Origin: an uncultured bacterium
GTDB taxonomy: Bacteria; Armatimonadota; JACIXR01
Assembly (NCBI GenBank): GCA_938041455.1
Contig: CALITO010000008.1
Coordinates: forward strand, 1 to 64,000
DNA length: 64,000 nucleotides
Direction: 5' to 3'
The first letter of the stretch is position 1. Each line of letters starts with the position of its first letter. The notes below the pieces were generated by a model. That model was given only the letters and a program-made list of their open reading frames with translations. It was not told where the DNA came from and searched no databases. Position numbers and translations under genes: made by a program. Of this stretch, positions 51,810 through 60,769 are shown one piece after another.

Positions 51810-52589
51810 TTAGAAGAGGCGAGGGTAGGGGGGCAATTGCCTTTTATAAGCCATCCTATTCATACGTGCGACCACCTCGTCTATAAAATCAGGAGGAAAA
51901 CCCTTCTCTATCAGCTGTTTCCTATTTAATCCCCTCTCTACTATATAGAAGAGGAGTCTATCTACATCTGTGTAGGTAAAGCCCAGTTCCCCTTCGTCGG
52001 TTTGACCGGGCCAAAGTTCAGCGGAGGGCACCTTCTTGATTATTTTTTGGGGCACACCGATGGCAGAGGCAAGCTGTCTTACCTGTGTTTTATAGAGGTC
52101 TAAGATAGGAGCGAGGTCGCAGGCGGAATCCCCCCAGCGGGTTGTATAGCCCAGAAGCCATTCGGTTTTGTTGCCCGTCCCCAGAACCAGCGCACGGTGA
52201 AAATAGGCTCTGTCGTAAAGAATGCTCATCCTTTCCCTTGCCATCTTATTTCCCCTTTGAATAAGGTTATCTGTAGGAACCTGTTGGAAATAAGCATCTA
52301 TCTGGGGTGTGATGTCTATGAGTTCCCAGTTGGCTCCTACCTTGTTGGTCAATTCCCTCGCGTCCTCCACACTCTCGGAACTGCTCGTTTTATAGGGGAG
52401 GGAAATCGCTATCACATTCTCGCTTCCTAATGCTTCCGCAGCGAGGAGAAGGACCGTGGAAGAATCCAGCCCCCCTGAAAGCCCTATGACCGCCTTTTTG
52501 AAATCTCTTCTTTCGAACTCCTTTTTTAAAAAATAGAGAATCCTCACCCGAACATAATCAACATCTATAGTTAACTCCTCTAAATCCAT
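51810..52589 (-). CDS. nadE: NH3-dependent NAD+ synthetase
   Basis: A 259-residue enzyme that amidates nicotinate adenine dinucleotide with ammonia and ATP. PP-loop VIGLSGGLDSSTVLLLAAEA (36-55), GTGNKTEWLLGYTTRWGDSA and DLAPILDLYKTQVRQLA are present. There is no N-terminal glutaminase domain, so free ammonia is used. It follows the GH36-like gene by 27 bp. Confidence 0.94.
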   Translation of the reverse strand: MDLEELTIDVDYVRVRILYFLKKEFERRDFKKAVIGLSGGLDSSTVLLLAAEALGSENVIAISLPYKTSSSESVEDARELTNKVGANWELIDITPQIDAYFQQVPTDNLIQRGNKMARERMSILYDRAYFHRALVLGTGNKTEWLLGYTTRWGDSACDLAPILDLYKTQVRQLASAIGVPQKIIKKVPSAELWPGQTDEGELGFTYTDVDRLLFYIVERGLNRKQLIEKGFPPDFIDEVVARMNRMAYKRQLPPYPRLF

Positions 52590-52616
52590 CCTCGTTCACC
52601 TTCTTTCCTGAGAGTT

Positions 52617-55055
52617 TTATCTACTACTCCTCAATTCCAGGATCTCCCAGCTGAGGGGGGGCATAGACAGTTCTATTCTCAGTGCATCTCCTCTTCTTTG
52701 CCAAGTGATCTGCCTTCCATCCTTTATGCTCTTTATCTCCAATTTGTTGAAATCCATATCTATGAGATAGTTCTTGGGAACGAATTCTATCAGGACTTCG
52801 TCATCCTTTTCAGCAGGGTTCCAAAGGCAGATGTAGCCATATCTACCTTTATAAAGAGGGCGAAGGTGCATAACGCCGTCAATATGAGGTTGCGAATAAG
52901 GATTGCGGGGGTCCCAGGGTCTTTCTAAGATGGGTTGGGCAAAGGCGAGCCACTCCCTGTTTTCCTTATTCCACTTAATCCACTTCTTCATAAGCTCTTT
53001 CTCTCTGTTGGTCATCTCCTCAAGTCTTCCGTGTATCTCTACATTGCAGATGTAGGCACCTATGGAGGTAAAGTGGTATTCAAGAGCATTTAAGTCTTCC
53101 TCCCCTATGGGTAGATGACAAGGTGTTTCCCAAGCTATAGTGAAGGGCGGGCGGACGAATGTCAAATCCCAAAGGGTTATACGGTAGACATCCGCATTCT
53201 TATACCACCATCTCACATCCTTCTGTCGATTGGGGTCATAGCCTATCTCCCAATCACCAAACCACCCTTCATCGTTCACATCACATACTTCGGGTCCACT
53301 TTCCCATCCTCTATCTACAATGAAGTTGGGATTAAATTTTCTCATATCCTCGCAGAAACTTTTCCATCCCTCCCATTGCGTAGATAGGGAATAACCAGGC
53401 TGATGGTGATGGTTGGGCTGAGTACAACCTGCTTCCAATAACCCGTCATCGCATTTGAAGAATTCTACCCCTTGCTTGACATATTCTCCCATCCTTTGTT
53501 TTATCCAGAATAGATAATCAGAGCCCAAACACATCCCGTATCGGGAGCCCCATTCCCTTGCTATTTCTTCGCCCCTTTTCATCAGCCACTCTGGATGTTC
53601 CCTAACTATTTGTGAACCTGGGGCGCACATAATCGGGGCAAACCAGATGCCGAAACGCAAACCATATTGGTCGCAAAGCTTCTTTATATAACTTAACCCC
53701 CTGGGGAATTTATTCTCATCAACAATCCAATCCCCATAAACATCGTCCCCGTTATTCCTCTGCCAGCCATCGTCTATTACGAAATATTCGCACCCAATCT
53801 CCCTGGCAACAGAAATGATTCTCTCGCATATTTTCTCATTTATATCCCTGTAATAGCCGAACCAGGTATTATAGAGAGGGGGAACGCTAAAAGGTGTTGC
53901 CCGCACATAATGATGGGACATATAAAGTTGATAGATAAAGGCTCCGTTTGCTCCATCCCCCTGAAATAGGGCGATTATTGCCTTAGGAGTGACGAGTTTA
54001 TTTTGAAGGACTCCGTCGCAATCACATTGGAGGCGGAATGTATTACCAGCGAACTCGCTTCTCCCAAACACCGAGCCCACGCCTCCTATTATTCCCCTTC
54101 CCCTCGCCCAAACAGCCTTACTCGTTCCGGGAAATCCCCGAACCTGGTATGTTAATTTCGGCATATGTAAGGTTTCTAAAACCATTTCCCTTGGGAGTAA
54201 CTGGGCTTTGGAAAGGGAGGTCTTTATTTCAAACCATTTAGTGAACCAAGGTTCATCACCCGGATATACTTGATAGTGAACATCTATTTCCCAGCCAGCG
54301 TTAGAATTCTTCCCTCTGAGAGATATGCAAAGTTCCTTACCTTCTTTGTTGCTGGTTATCCTTTGGGACTTCAAGTTCCAGTCTTTTCTGAGGTCTACTG
54401 TGAATAAATCTTCAAGGGAAACGAGCTCTACCAACCCATAAATTCCATTGGGTCTGCCGTGTCCTTTGAGTTCTATTGCCAAAACCTCTCCTCCTAAAAT
54501 AGGGATAGTTATTGTCTTCGTCCAGGGTGATTCCTCAACTGAGACCTCTTTTATGAGGGCACCATCAAGGTAAATTTTTGCCTCGTCATCTAGCGCCCTG
54601 TGAAATTCAAGGAGAAACTTTTTTCCCTTAGGAAGGGAAAGTTTCTTTCTGAACCACCAGGTTCTATTGTCCTCTTCTCTTCTAAATGGGAGATTTATGG
54701 TTTGCCAATTGCTATCATCAAAATCAACCTTTTGCCATCCCTCGGGAGGTTCCACCTCGCTCATTTTCCAATCCTCCATTATTCTACGGGAGCCCGCAAA
54801 AGATATGAACTGAAAGAATCCTTCAGGAGAGGGCTCAGAAATGTATTGGGTGGCGGTGATTTTATCCTTTAGCGAGATCGTGAATAAGCCCCCATTTCGT
54901 AAAGAAATCTCCCTCTCCACTTTTGAATTGCTCAAGGTCCATATAAGATTTTTCTTGTGGAAGATTATCTTGGGCTCGCCTTTTCCGAAGAAGTTGCTCG
55001 TGGTTTTGCTAAAAAGTAGAGGTGAAACAAGAAGTAATAAGCCGATAAGCTTCAA
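52617..55055 (-). CDS. secreted GH36-like alpha-galactosidase family enzyme
   Basis: An 812-residue enzyme with a short signal peptide (LIGLLLLVSPLLFSK). A beta-sandwich with a jelly-roll insert (about 95-200; WWFRKKLSLPKGKKFLLEF) precedes the TIM barrel (about 390-690). GH36-type elements: EYFVIDDGWQRNNGD, FGIWFAPIMCAPGS and VEFFKCDDGLLEAG with Asp536 at the place of the K-x-D nucleophile; a second Asp after VDRGWESGPEVCD may be the acid/base. The usual N of the KxDxN motif is replaced, so substrate preference could differ from alpha-galactosides. A TTG is the start, 8 nt after AAAGGAGG. Confidence 0.82.
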   Translation of the reverse strand: MKLIGLLLLVSPLLFSKTTSNFFGKGEPKIIFHKKNLIWTLSNSKVEREISLRNGGLFTISLKDKITATQYISEPSPEGFFQFISFAGSRRIMEDWKMSEVEPPEGWQKVDFDDSNWQTINLPFRREEDNRTWWFRKKLSLPKGKKFLLEFHRALDDEAKIYLDGALIKEVSVEESPWTKTITIPILGGEVLAIELKGHGRPNGIYGLVELVSLEDLFTVDLRKDWNLKSQRITSNKEGKELCISLRGKNSNAGWEIDVHYQVYPGDEPWFTKWFEIKTSLSKAQLLPREMVLETLHMPKLTYQVRGFPGTSKAVWARGRGIIGGVGSVFGRSEFAGNTFRLQCDCDGVLQNKLVTPKAIIALFQGDGANGAFIYQLYMSHHYVRATPFSVPPLYNTWFGYYRDINEKICERIISVAREIGCEYFVIDDGWQRNNGDDVYGDWIVDENKFPRGLSYIKKLCDQYGLRFGIWFAPIMCAPGSQIVREHPEWLMKRGEEIAREWGSRYGMCLGSDYLFWIKQRMGEYVKQGVEFFKCDDGLLEAGCTQPNHHHQPGYSLSTQWEGWKSFCEDMRKFNPNFIVDRGWESGPEVCDVNDEGWFGDWEIGYDPNRQKDVRWWYKNADVYRITLWDLTFVRPPFTIAWETPCHLPIGEEDLNALEYHFTSIGAYICNVEIHGRLEEMTNREKELMKKWIKWNKENREWLAFAQPILERPWDPRNPYSQPHIDGVMHLRPLYKGRYGYICLWNPAEKDDEVLIEFVPKNYLIDMDFNKLEIKSIKDGRQITWQRRGDALRIELSMPPLSWEILELRSSR

Positions 55056-55087
55056 TTTAAATTCCTCCTTTCAGGGAACCTTTTTAA

Positions 55088-55117
55088 ATTTTAGACAATC
55101 CTTGACCTTGTCCGCAA
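55088..55117 (-). promoter_or_regulatory. weak promoter candidate for the GH36-like gene
   Basis: Minus-strand TTGCGG (55117-55112), 18 nt, TAAAAT (55093-55088), about 33 bp upstream of the TTG start. The -10 is good, the -35 poor. Confidence 0.3.
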
Positions 55118-55154
55118 GCCTTGGATAATCTTAAGGGTCAAGATTAGGAAAACC

Positions 55155-55183
55155 TTGCCACTATGGATAAAGGTGGGTATAAT
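55155..55183 (+). promoter_or_regulatory. promoter of tRNA-Pro
   Basis: Plus-strand TTGCCA (55155-55160), 17 nt, TATAAT (55178-55183). The start point would be near 55190, a few bases before the tRNA. The secreted TIM-barrel gene downstream may be co-transcribed. Confidence 0.75.
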
Positions 55184-55193
55184 AGGAATTGGT

Positions 55194-55268
55194 CGGGGCG
55201 TGGCGCAGTGGTAGCGCACTGGCATGGGGGGCCAGGGGTCCCGGGTTCAAGTCCCGGCGCCCCGACCA
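55194..55268 (+). tRNA. tRNA-Pro (anticodon GGG)
   Basis: A 75-nt tRNA with an encoded CCA tail. Acceptor stem CGGGGCG / CGCCCCG (7 bp, C1-G72 as usual for bacterial tRNA-Pro), D stem GCGC / GCGC, anticodon stem CTGGC / GCCAG with loop ATGGGGG (anticodon GGG, reading CCC and CCU), T arm CCGGG-TTCAAGT-CCCGG, discriminator A and CCA at 55266-55268. The short D loop is acceptable. A long open frame crosses it, but the protein starts later. Confidence 0.96.
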
Positions 55269-55294
55269 TTGAATATAATAGGAGGCGATGTCCG

Positions 55295-56545
55295 ATGGAA
55301 AACGGTCAATTGCTTCTTCTAAAAACGGTTCTCTTATTCCTCCTTTTAAGTCTTATTTTTATAAACACGAGTTGGGGTGAAGAGTTTATAATTACTTATT
55401 GGTGTGGACCTCCCCTTAAGGAAACAACCGAAGAAAGATATGCAGAGGTAAAGGGAGCAGGTTTCAACATAGCCTTCGTTTCCATTGAGGGAGCATTTAA
55501 TAAGGAAGACAACCTTCGCCTACTGGATATCGCTTCTAAAATCGGACTCAGATGTATAATTGCTGACCCTCGTCTCACCTGGGACCTGCCTGGGAAACAA
55601 GATTGGCAAGGAATTCTAAACGAGGTTATAAAGGATTATTCATCTCATCCCGCCCTTTATGGCTATTTCCTGATGGACGAACCCAATGCCTCACACTTTC
55701 CTTTCTTGGGAAAACTCGTCTCCTATATAAAGGAAAAAGATCCAAAACATATTGCCTATATAAACCTCTTCCCTGATTATGCTACCCCCGAACAATTGGG
55801 GACCCCCACCTATCGGGAACATATCCAACAGTTCATCAAGGTGGTGAAACCCCAGATTTTATCATACGATTATTACACATTCCTACAGGGTTGGGATAGG
55901 GAAACATTCTTTGAGAATTTGCGTATCGTGAGGGAAGAAAGCAATAAGGCAGGGATTCCCTTTATGGTGATAATTCAACTATTGACACACGGACCATATA
56001 GAGATCTAAGCAAGGGGGAAATAGCATGGCAGGTATACAATTGCTTGGCATACGGAGCGAAGGGCATATCCTACTTCACATATTGGACTCCACCCGACGA
56101 CCCTGTTTGGCACCCGAGAAATGGGATAATCACATGGGAGGGCGAAAGAACAGCTCATTATGAAGAGGTAAAGGAAGTAAATAAAGAAGTAAAGATTTTG
56201 GGGAATTTCTTAAACAATCTTAAATCAATAGGAGCTTATCATATAGGAGTTATACCGAGGGGAGGCAAACCCTTGCCCCAGGGTGTCCCTATCAGTAATA
56301 TCGAAGGAGGGGATGCTACTTTGGGGTTCTTCCAGGACGCATCGGGTATATATTACTGCCTCTTGGTGAATATGGATTATAAGAATTCTCGGGAATTTAA
56401 AGTCTATTTAAAGAATATTAAAATACAAACCTTTGATACAGAAACAGGGAAATGGGTTTTCCATAAGCTTTACAAAGAAAAGGGTAGGGATTATTATTTT
56501 AAAGTCTCACTTCCCCCGGGAGGCGCGGTCCTTCTGAAGCTTTAA
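55295..56545 (+). CDS. secreted TIM-barrel protein (GH42/GH5-like)
   Basis: A 416-residue exported protein: signal peptide about 8-28 (LLKTVLLFLLLSLIFINTSWG). The rest is a TIM barrel with a predicted acid/base glutamate (Glu129) in YFLMDEPNA; clan A enzymes carry a glutamate in this place. A beta-strand C-terminal region follows. I cannot assign a numbered family. The ATG at 55295 is behind AGGAGG (55280-55285); the 44 extra residues of the longest frame come from the tRNA and are not coding. It ends 11 bp before the 9-bp flanking repeat of mobile element copy B's region. Confidence 0.72.
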   Translation: MENGQLLLLKTVLLFLLLSLIFINTSWGEEFIITYWCGPPLKETTEERYAEVKGAGFNIAFVSIEGAFNKEDNLRLLDIASKIGLRCIIADPRLTWDLPGKQDWQGILNEVIKDYSSHPALYGYFLMDEPNASHFPFLGKLVSYIKEKDPKHIAYINLFPDYATPEQLGTPTYREHIQQFIKVVKPQILSYDYYTFLQGWDRETFFENLRIVREESNKAGIPFMVIIQLLTHGPYRDLSKGEIAWQVYNCLAYGAKGISYFTYWTPPDDPVWHPRNGIITWEGERTAHYEEVKEVNKEVKILGNFLNNLKSIGAYHIGVIPRGGKPLPQGVPISNIEGGDATLGFFQDASGIYYCLLVNMDYKNSREFKVYLKNIKIQTFDTETGKWVFHKLYKEKGRDYYFKVSLPPGGAVLLKL

Positions 56546-56547
56546 AG

Positions 56548-56791
56548 GATTATTTCGGTTTTGTTGAATAAAGGGAAAGGGGAAAACGACGTTCTCTTCT
56601 TCAGCGGTTTCCTTCCTTTCCTTTGGAATAAATAGCTTTACAAAAAGTGAGAGAAAACTATCTTTTATTAGCCATTTAACTTGACAACCTTCTTCTAAAA
56701 ATTTCTAAACGCTATATTTCTATAAACTTCGTCATCCCTTAAAGGTGGAAGTTGAACGTTCTTTGAATTATTCAACAAAACTGATTATTTC
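56548..56791 (+). repeat. 9-bp target-site duplication flanking copy B
   Basis: GATTATTTC occurs exactly at 56548-56556 and again at 56783-56791, touching both ends of the 226-bp element. A 9-bp direct repeat at exact element borders is the normal trace of transposase insertion. Confidence 0.9.
56557..56782 (+). mobile_element. 226-bp MITE-like element, copy B
   Basis: The second full copy, in the same orientation as copy A, bounded by GGTTTTGTTGAATAA and TTATTCAACAAAACT. About 92% identical to copy A by eye. It is inserted in the gap between the convergent TIM-barrel gene (stop 56545) and the LptD-like gene (stop 56795), with a 9-bp target duplication. It holds no open frame of note. Confidence 0.93.
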
Positions 56792-56794
56792 TTC

Positions 56795-57946
56795 TTAAAA
56801 GCCTATTAGCTTGAGCCGAAGTTGAAGAATACCCCCTCGCTTTTGCCAGGATATGCCTGGCTTCAAACAGTGGAGCTTTTTATAGAGGGTTAAGCCTGCA
56901 TCATAAAATCTACTTCCTTTTAAATCCCAAATACCGCTCGCTTCCCATTCCCATTTACTTCCTTCTTTTAACCAATCTAGGCGAGCATATGAAGTGAGTT
57001 CCTCCTTATCGAAGACAAAGGGAGTGAACCCCCCTATGGCCAAATAACCAAGGTAAAGGTTGGCTTGAGAAGATCTGTTCTTTATTTTCAGGGAAATTCC
57101 CCCGCCAATTGACTCGTACTTTCTCCCCTTATCATAGAGCGAATAAGCACCCTTGCCCAAAATGCCTATGGAGAAATTTTCCTTTAACTTTTCCTCCAAA
57201 AGAGGGAAGGAAAGGGAAAGTCTGAGGCGATGGGATTGTAGATGGGTTGGTTCCTCTCTAAATTTTCCGAGAGAAAGAGAACAATCTCTATATTGCCAAA
57301 GGATATGGGGCTCCTCGCTAATATAAAGGGGGGAAATTTCTTTGCCCGTTATCACATCATATCTTCCTATGTTAAGGGTGGTATAAGGGAGAAGGGGAAG
57401 AGAAATCCTTCCAAGAATCCCCCTTTTAGCGGAGTAGCCGACTTTTAGCCGTCCGTTATCCTCTCTAAAAGAGAAGGAAAGTTCCTCTACCAAAGATAGA
57501 CCCATATCCTTGCTGAACTCTACCCTGGGCATAGCCAGCACGCCTTCCTTTTCCCGCTCTTCCGGATTAAGAGGGGCACGGAAGGGGGGAAGTGAAAGGA
57601 TTTTTTTCTCGCCTATATAAAGTGCTACTCCCTTCGCATAAAATTTCCTTTTCTTGTCTGTAAGAGGAAGGAAGATGTATCGGGCACCTACCACATAATG
57701 GGGGTGGGGCAAATCACAAGTGGTGAGAGCCACATTTTCCATCGTTATTTTCCCTTCCTTAAGGGAAAGGGATGAACTGCGAAAAAGAAGTCCTTGATAC
57801 TCTATAGAAGCCTCTTTTACAAGGGCTTCTCGCTTTTCCCAAAAGAATTCAATCTCCTCGCCGCCTAGGATAATAAGAGGGAAAGAATCAACCGCCCGCC
57901 CCAAGATAGCCACTAAGGCTATCCCAATTAATAGAACAAGGCGCAA
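56795..57946 (-). CDS. LptD/OstA-like outer-membrane protein
   Basis: A 383-residue exported protein with a signal peptide (LVLLIGIALVAILGRAVDS). The OstA-type motif TTCDLPHPHYVVGARYI near 75-91 and LYIGEKKILSLPPFRAPL near 108-125 are typical of LptD, the outer-membrane LPS inserter. The barrel region is alternating strands to a terminal Phe (KLIGF), but at about 230 residues it is much shorter than a full LptD barrel. It may be a reduced or partner protein. It follows the 147-residue gene by 29 bp. Confidence 0.65.
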   Translation of the reverse strand: MRLVLLIGIALVAILGRAVDSFPLIILGGEEIEFFWEKREALVKEASIEYQGLLFRSSSLSLKEGKITMENVALTTCDLPHPHYVVGARYIFLPLTDKKRKFYAKGVALYIGEKKILSLPPFRAPLNPEEREKEGVLAMPRVEFSKDMGLSLVEELSFSFREDNGRLKVGYSAKRGILGRISLPLLPYTTLNIGRYDVITGKEISPLYISEEPHILWQYRDCSLSLGKFREEPTHLQSHRLRLSLSFPLLEEKLKENFSIGILGKGAYSLYDKGRKYESIGGGISLKIKNRSSQANLYLGYLAIGGFTPFVFDKEELTSYARLDWLKEGSKWEWEASGIWDLKGSRFYDAGLTLYKKLHCLKPGISWQKRGGILQLRLKLIGF

Positions 57947-57974
57947 TTTAGTGTTGGGAAAAGGGTATTTGGAT

Positions 57975-58418
57975 TTAAGGCTTCACATCTATGACGGCGG
58001 AGATTCCCACCCCTTGCACCCTTTGTAGGTTTGTTATCTTTCCCCTTTCTGTTACAGGTATGAGGGCTTTGACCCTGAACATCCCTCCCTTGAAATCTCC
58101 CTCTATTTGGGCAACTGCTTGCACTTGGTTGACCTTATCCTTAGGACCAACGACCTGGGCTGCGCCCACATAAAGGGCCTTTCCCACGCTTATGATGGGG
58201 ACCACCTTGGTAGCTTCTTGAGGGGCGAGTTTTTCGTTCATCATCAATTTATTCACGAAGTCATCTAATTGGTCGGAGAATTTATCCACGAGGAGAGCTA
58301 TGGCGCCGCCAACAATTGCTTTCTTCACAAGCCCCCCTAAATCCAGAGCATAAGCGGAAGCAAGCAAGGCTACTACCAGTGTGAAAGCTATTAAAGGAAT
58401 AAAGGGGAATTTCTTCAT
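57975..58418 (-). CDS. exported protein of unknown function
   Basis: A 147-residue protein with a clear signal peptide (FIPLIAFTLVVALLASAYALD). A hydrophobic glycine/alanine-rich segment (about 30-45) and a beta-rich C-terminal region follow; no known domain recognised. The ATG at 58418 lies about 10 nt after AAGGAGGT; a GTG at 58430 would overlap that site. The gene is between the SLH porin terminator and the LptD-like gene, so a cell-envelope role is plausible. Confidence 0.65.
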   Translation of the reverse strand: MKKFPFIPLIAFTLVVALLASAYALDLGGLVKKAIVGGAIALLVDKFSDQLDDFVNKLMMNEKLAPQEATKVVPIISVGKALYVGAAQVVGPKDKVNQVQAVAQIEGDFKGGMFRVKALIPVTERGKITNLQRVQGVGISAVIDVKP

Positions 58419-58453
58419 CAAGGTGAACACCTCCTTTTTAGTTAAGGGATTAA

Positions 58454-58491
58454 AAAAGCGGGGGAACCCCCAGCGGGGTTCCCCCGCTTTT
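58454..58491 (-). terminator. intrinsic terminator of the SLH porin gene
   Basis: A perfect 17-bp stem (AAAAGCGGGGGAACCCC / GGGGTTCCCCCGCTTTT) with a 4-nt loop, followed on the minus strand by TTTTTT. It lies 15 bp after the SLH porin stop and separates it from the downstream exported-protein gene. Confidence 0.92.
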
Positions 58492-58505
58492 CGTTGCGAC
58501 TGCTT

Positions 58506-60362
58506 TTAGAACTTCACTGAGACCTGCGTTACTACAATGTCACCTTTCGCCTCCGCAGCTCCTCCGGGCTTGAGGTTGATGTTTTGGTAGAGCAGGTTGA
58601 GAGCGGCGTCTTTACCGAGCCCATAGGATACGCCCAGGGTGAGGTAGCCGAACTTATCTTCCAAACCGACGGTGGGCTTGTATTGGAGATACTCGTAGCC
58701 GAGATTCAGCCCTATCCTTGGCGTTAGGTCATACTTGACACCAGCCACATAGTAGTTGATCTTATCGCCGGCGCTGGGGCCCTTATCTATCTCATAGAAA
58801 GCACCGCGCAGGTTCAAAGCAAGGTTCTTCAAGCCCGTCCAAGAGATATCGCCGTAGCTGCCTTTGATATTGGAAGGATTCCTCTCCCAGAGGAGCCTCT
58901 CCCAGTAACCGGGGGCAAAGTAGTTCTGTTGTACCGTCTTATAACCTGCCTTGACCTTTAGGGTATCGGTTACCGCATAGGTAAGCGCAGCATCCAAAGC
59001 AGTATTATCCTTGTCTATCTTTGCAGCGTGCGTATCGTCATCCGCTTTGAACTGTGCCCATTCGCCCGTTATGGAGAGGTTCTTCACAGGGGGAGCAATG
59101 GCGATGTTGGCACCAAAGACTTCGGCGTAAGGGTTGACCCAACCCGGGAATGTAAGCCCTGCCCTGTAATAGGTTAAACCTATCTCGGGGATGAGCTCTA
59201 TCAGGTTGGGTAGCTCAACACGAGCACCGGCAAACTGGTCAACTGTTGGACCAGGAACGACGATTCTCAAATCGGGTGCGCCGGTGTTGCGGGCAGCGAA
59301 GAGGCTTATCTTCGCGGGCTTGACATCCACATCCAGCTTACCACCGGAGATGATGTAGTTGCCCTCATCGAACTTCGGTATGTAGGTGTAGACATCGGGG
59401 TCGACGAGCTTCAAGGTGTAGGGAGTGAGTTGGAAGGGGAACTTGCCCACGGTTAGCTTGGCGTTCTCCATTGGTGTGGTAGTGAGGTAGAGTTTGTAGA
59501 TGGTCGCGGTGTCAGCCGCAGAGATCGGCTTCCAAGGGTTGCTCCAATCTCTGCCCCAGATTGTGGCGATAATATCGGTTGTCTCGTTGACCTTGAAGCC
59601 CATATTCACATCCACGTCGTAGCCAGCGAAGAGGTTCGCCAAAAGCTTCTCGTTGGGGTTGAGTGTTTGAGCATTGAGGTCGACAGGAGGATTGGCTGGG
59701 TCCTTCGGCTTTTCGCCTCTCGTAATGTAGGTGGCGAATCCGCCGACGGAGAACTTGCCTACCCTCTCCTCAAGGGCAACTAATCTCTCCGTAAGGGCGT
59801 CAAGGTCCCGCCTCATCTCGTCCACATCGACACCCAAGGTAGCCAGCTCGTCTCGGAATTCATTGATGAGCCTGCGCAGAGTCTGAATGTCCTCGGGAGT
59901 TATGGGGATAGCCGCTACCTTTCGCTGAAGCTCTGCTACCTGGTTGCGAACAGCCTCCAACTCCCCCTTTGTTGCAGCCTGCTGAAGTTGTTGCTCCACT
60001 GCGGAGAGCCTGTCCAGCACATCAGCAGGAACGCCAGGGGGGACCTTCTCCAATGCCTCAACACGGGACCTCAGCTGATTAATAGCACTCTGCAGAGCGG
60101 AAACATCAGCCGGAGGAGGAGTAATTTCTGCTGCTATGCGCTCCAGAGCGTTGCGTAACGCGCAGGCGAACTCGTAGCGAGTAAGAGGTCTATTACCCTT
60201 AAAGTAGCCATCGGGATAGCCGACGATTATACCCTTCTCAGCTAGGGTAGCTACTGCGTCGTAAGCCCAGTGGTCCCAGGGGACATCGGGAAAGGTTTGG
60301 GCTACCAGGGAGCCTACACCGAACGCCAATGCCACCGCCAAGACTACCGCTAACTTTTTCAT
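58506..60362 (-). CDS. SLH-domain outer-membrane beta-barrel protein
   Basis: A 618-residue protein of the SLH-porin type that links the outer membrane to the cell wall. Signal peptide (KLAVVLAVALAFGVGSLVA), one SLH domain about 23-75 (FPDVPWDHWAYDAVATLAEK ... GYPDGYFKGNRPLTRYEFA), a coiled coil about 85-205 that would span the periplasm, and a beta-barrel from about 210 to the C-terminal Phe (VVTQVSVKF). It is likely abundant: three tandem promoters and a long leader lie upstream and a strong terminator downstream. Confidence 0.9.
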   Translation of the reverse strand: MKKLAVVLAVALAFGVGSLVAQTFPDVPWDHWAYDAVATLAEKGIIVGYPDGYFKGNRPLTRYEFACALRNALERIAAEITPPPADVSALQSAINQLRSRVEALEKVPPGVPADVLDRLSAVEQQLQQAATKGELEAVRNQVAELQRKVAAIPITPEDIQTLRRLINEFRDELATLGVDVDEMRRDLDALTERLVALEERVGKFSVGGFATYITRGEKPKDPANPPVDLNAQTLNPNEKLLANLFAGYDVDVNMGFKVNETTDIIATIWGRDWSNPWKPISAADTATIYKLYLTTTPMENAKLTVGKFPFQLTPYTLKLVDPDVYTYIPKFDEGNYIISGGKLDVDVKPAKISLFAARNTGAPDLRIVVPGPTVDQFAGARVELPNLIELIPEIGLTYYRAGLTFPGWVNPYAEVFGANIAIAPPVKNLSITGEWAQFKADDDTHAAKIDKDNTALDAALTYAVTDTLKVKAGYKTVQQNYFAPGYWERLLWERNPSNIKGSYGDISWTGLKNLALNLRGAFYEIDKGPSAGDKINYYVAGVKYDLTPRIGLNLGYEYLQYKPTVGLEDKFGYLTLGVSYGLGKDAALNLLYQNINLKPGGAAEAKGDIVVTQVSVKF

Positions 60363-60569
60363 ACATCATCCCTCCTTGGGATTTTAGTTTACCCTTCCCT
60401 CCCAAGGAAAACCGAGTAAGGTATCCTTGTTTCCCTTTGCTCTTTCCCTTAAGAGGTGCGGGCTTTTTAGAGAACCATCCTCCTTACGGGATTGGAGACT
60501 CCCAAGAAGTCTTTTTCACCTCCTTTCTATCGCCTCCTTCCCTTTTAAGAGGATGTTTTCTCTCCGTCT
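60363..60569 (-). promoter_or_regulatory. long 5' untranslated leader of the SLH porin gene
   Basis: About 207 nt separate the proximal promoter from the ATG at 60362. The leader contains four GGAGG sequences (+ strand CCTCC at 60371-60375, 60479-60483, 60519-60523 and 60533-60537); only the first is at proper spacing. A short hairpin (AGACT / AGTCT) is near 60,500. No known riboswitch pattern matched by eye, including c-di-GMP (GEMM). Confidence 0.5.
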
Positions 60570-60574
60570 ATTTA

Positions 60575-60603
60575 ATTTTAAAGAAGCATTAATTCGCTGT
60601 CAA
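60575..60603 (-). promoter_or_regulatory. proximal promoter of the SLH porin gene
   Basis: Minus-strand TTGACA (60603-60598), 17-nt spacer, TAAAAT (60580-60575). Perfect -35 and ideal spacing. Confidence 0.75.
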
Positions 60604-60672
60604 ATATTTTTTAAAAATTTTCTTCGTTTCTTTAGACCATCTTCTCAGTGAAAAGTTACACTTCAAAACTAA

Positions 60673-60702
60673 ATAATAAACCCCAAATAAATTATCTGTC
60701 AA
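60673..60702 (-). promoter_or_regulatory. middle promoter of the SLH porin gene
   Basis: Minus-strand TTGACA (60702-60697), 18-nt spacer, TATTAT (60678-60673). Confidence 0.65.
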
Positions 60703-60769
60703 TATTTTTTTTAAATTTTCTGGGCGACCTCAAAATTTGCTCATCCTTTGGTATAACTTTCTACTTCCC

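Noticed and set aside
55163..55294. N-terminal extension of the TIM-barrel gene over the tRNA
   Set aside because: It translates the tRNA and its promoter; the ATG at 55295 has a proper AGGAGG and is followed by a signal peptide.
60363..60569. GEMM (c-di-GMP) riboswitch in the SLH porin leader
   Set aside because: Some GCAAA-like words exist but the paired P1 and P2 stems and the conserved core are absent.
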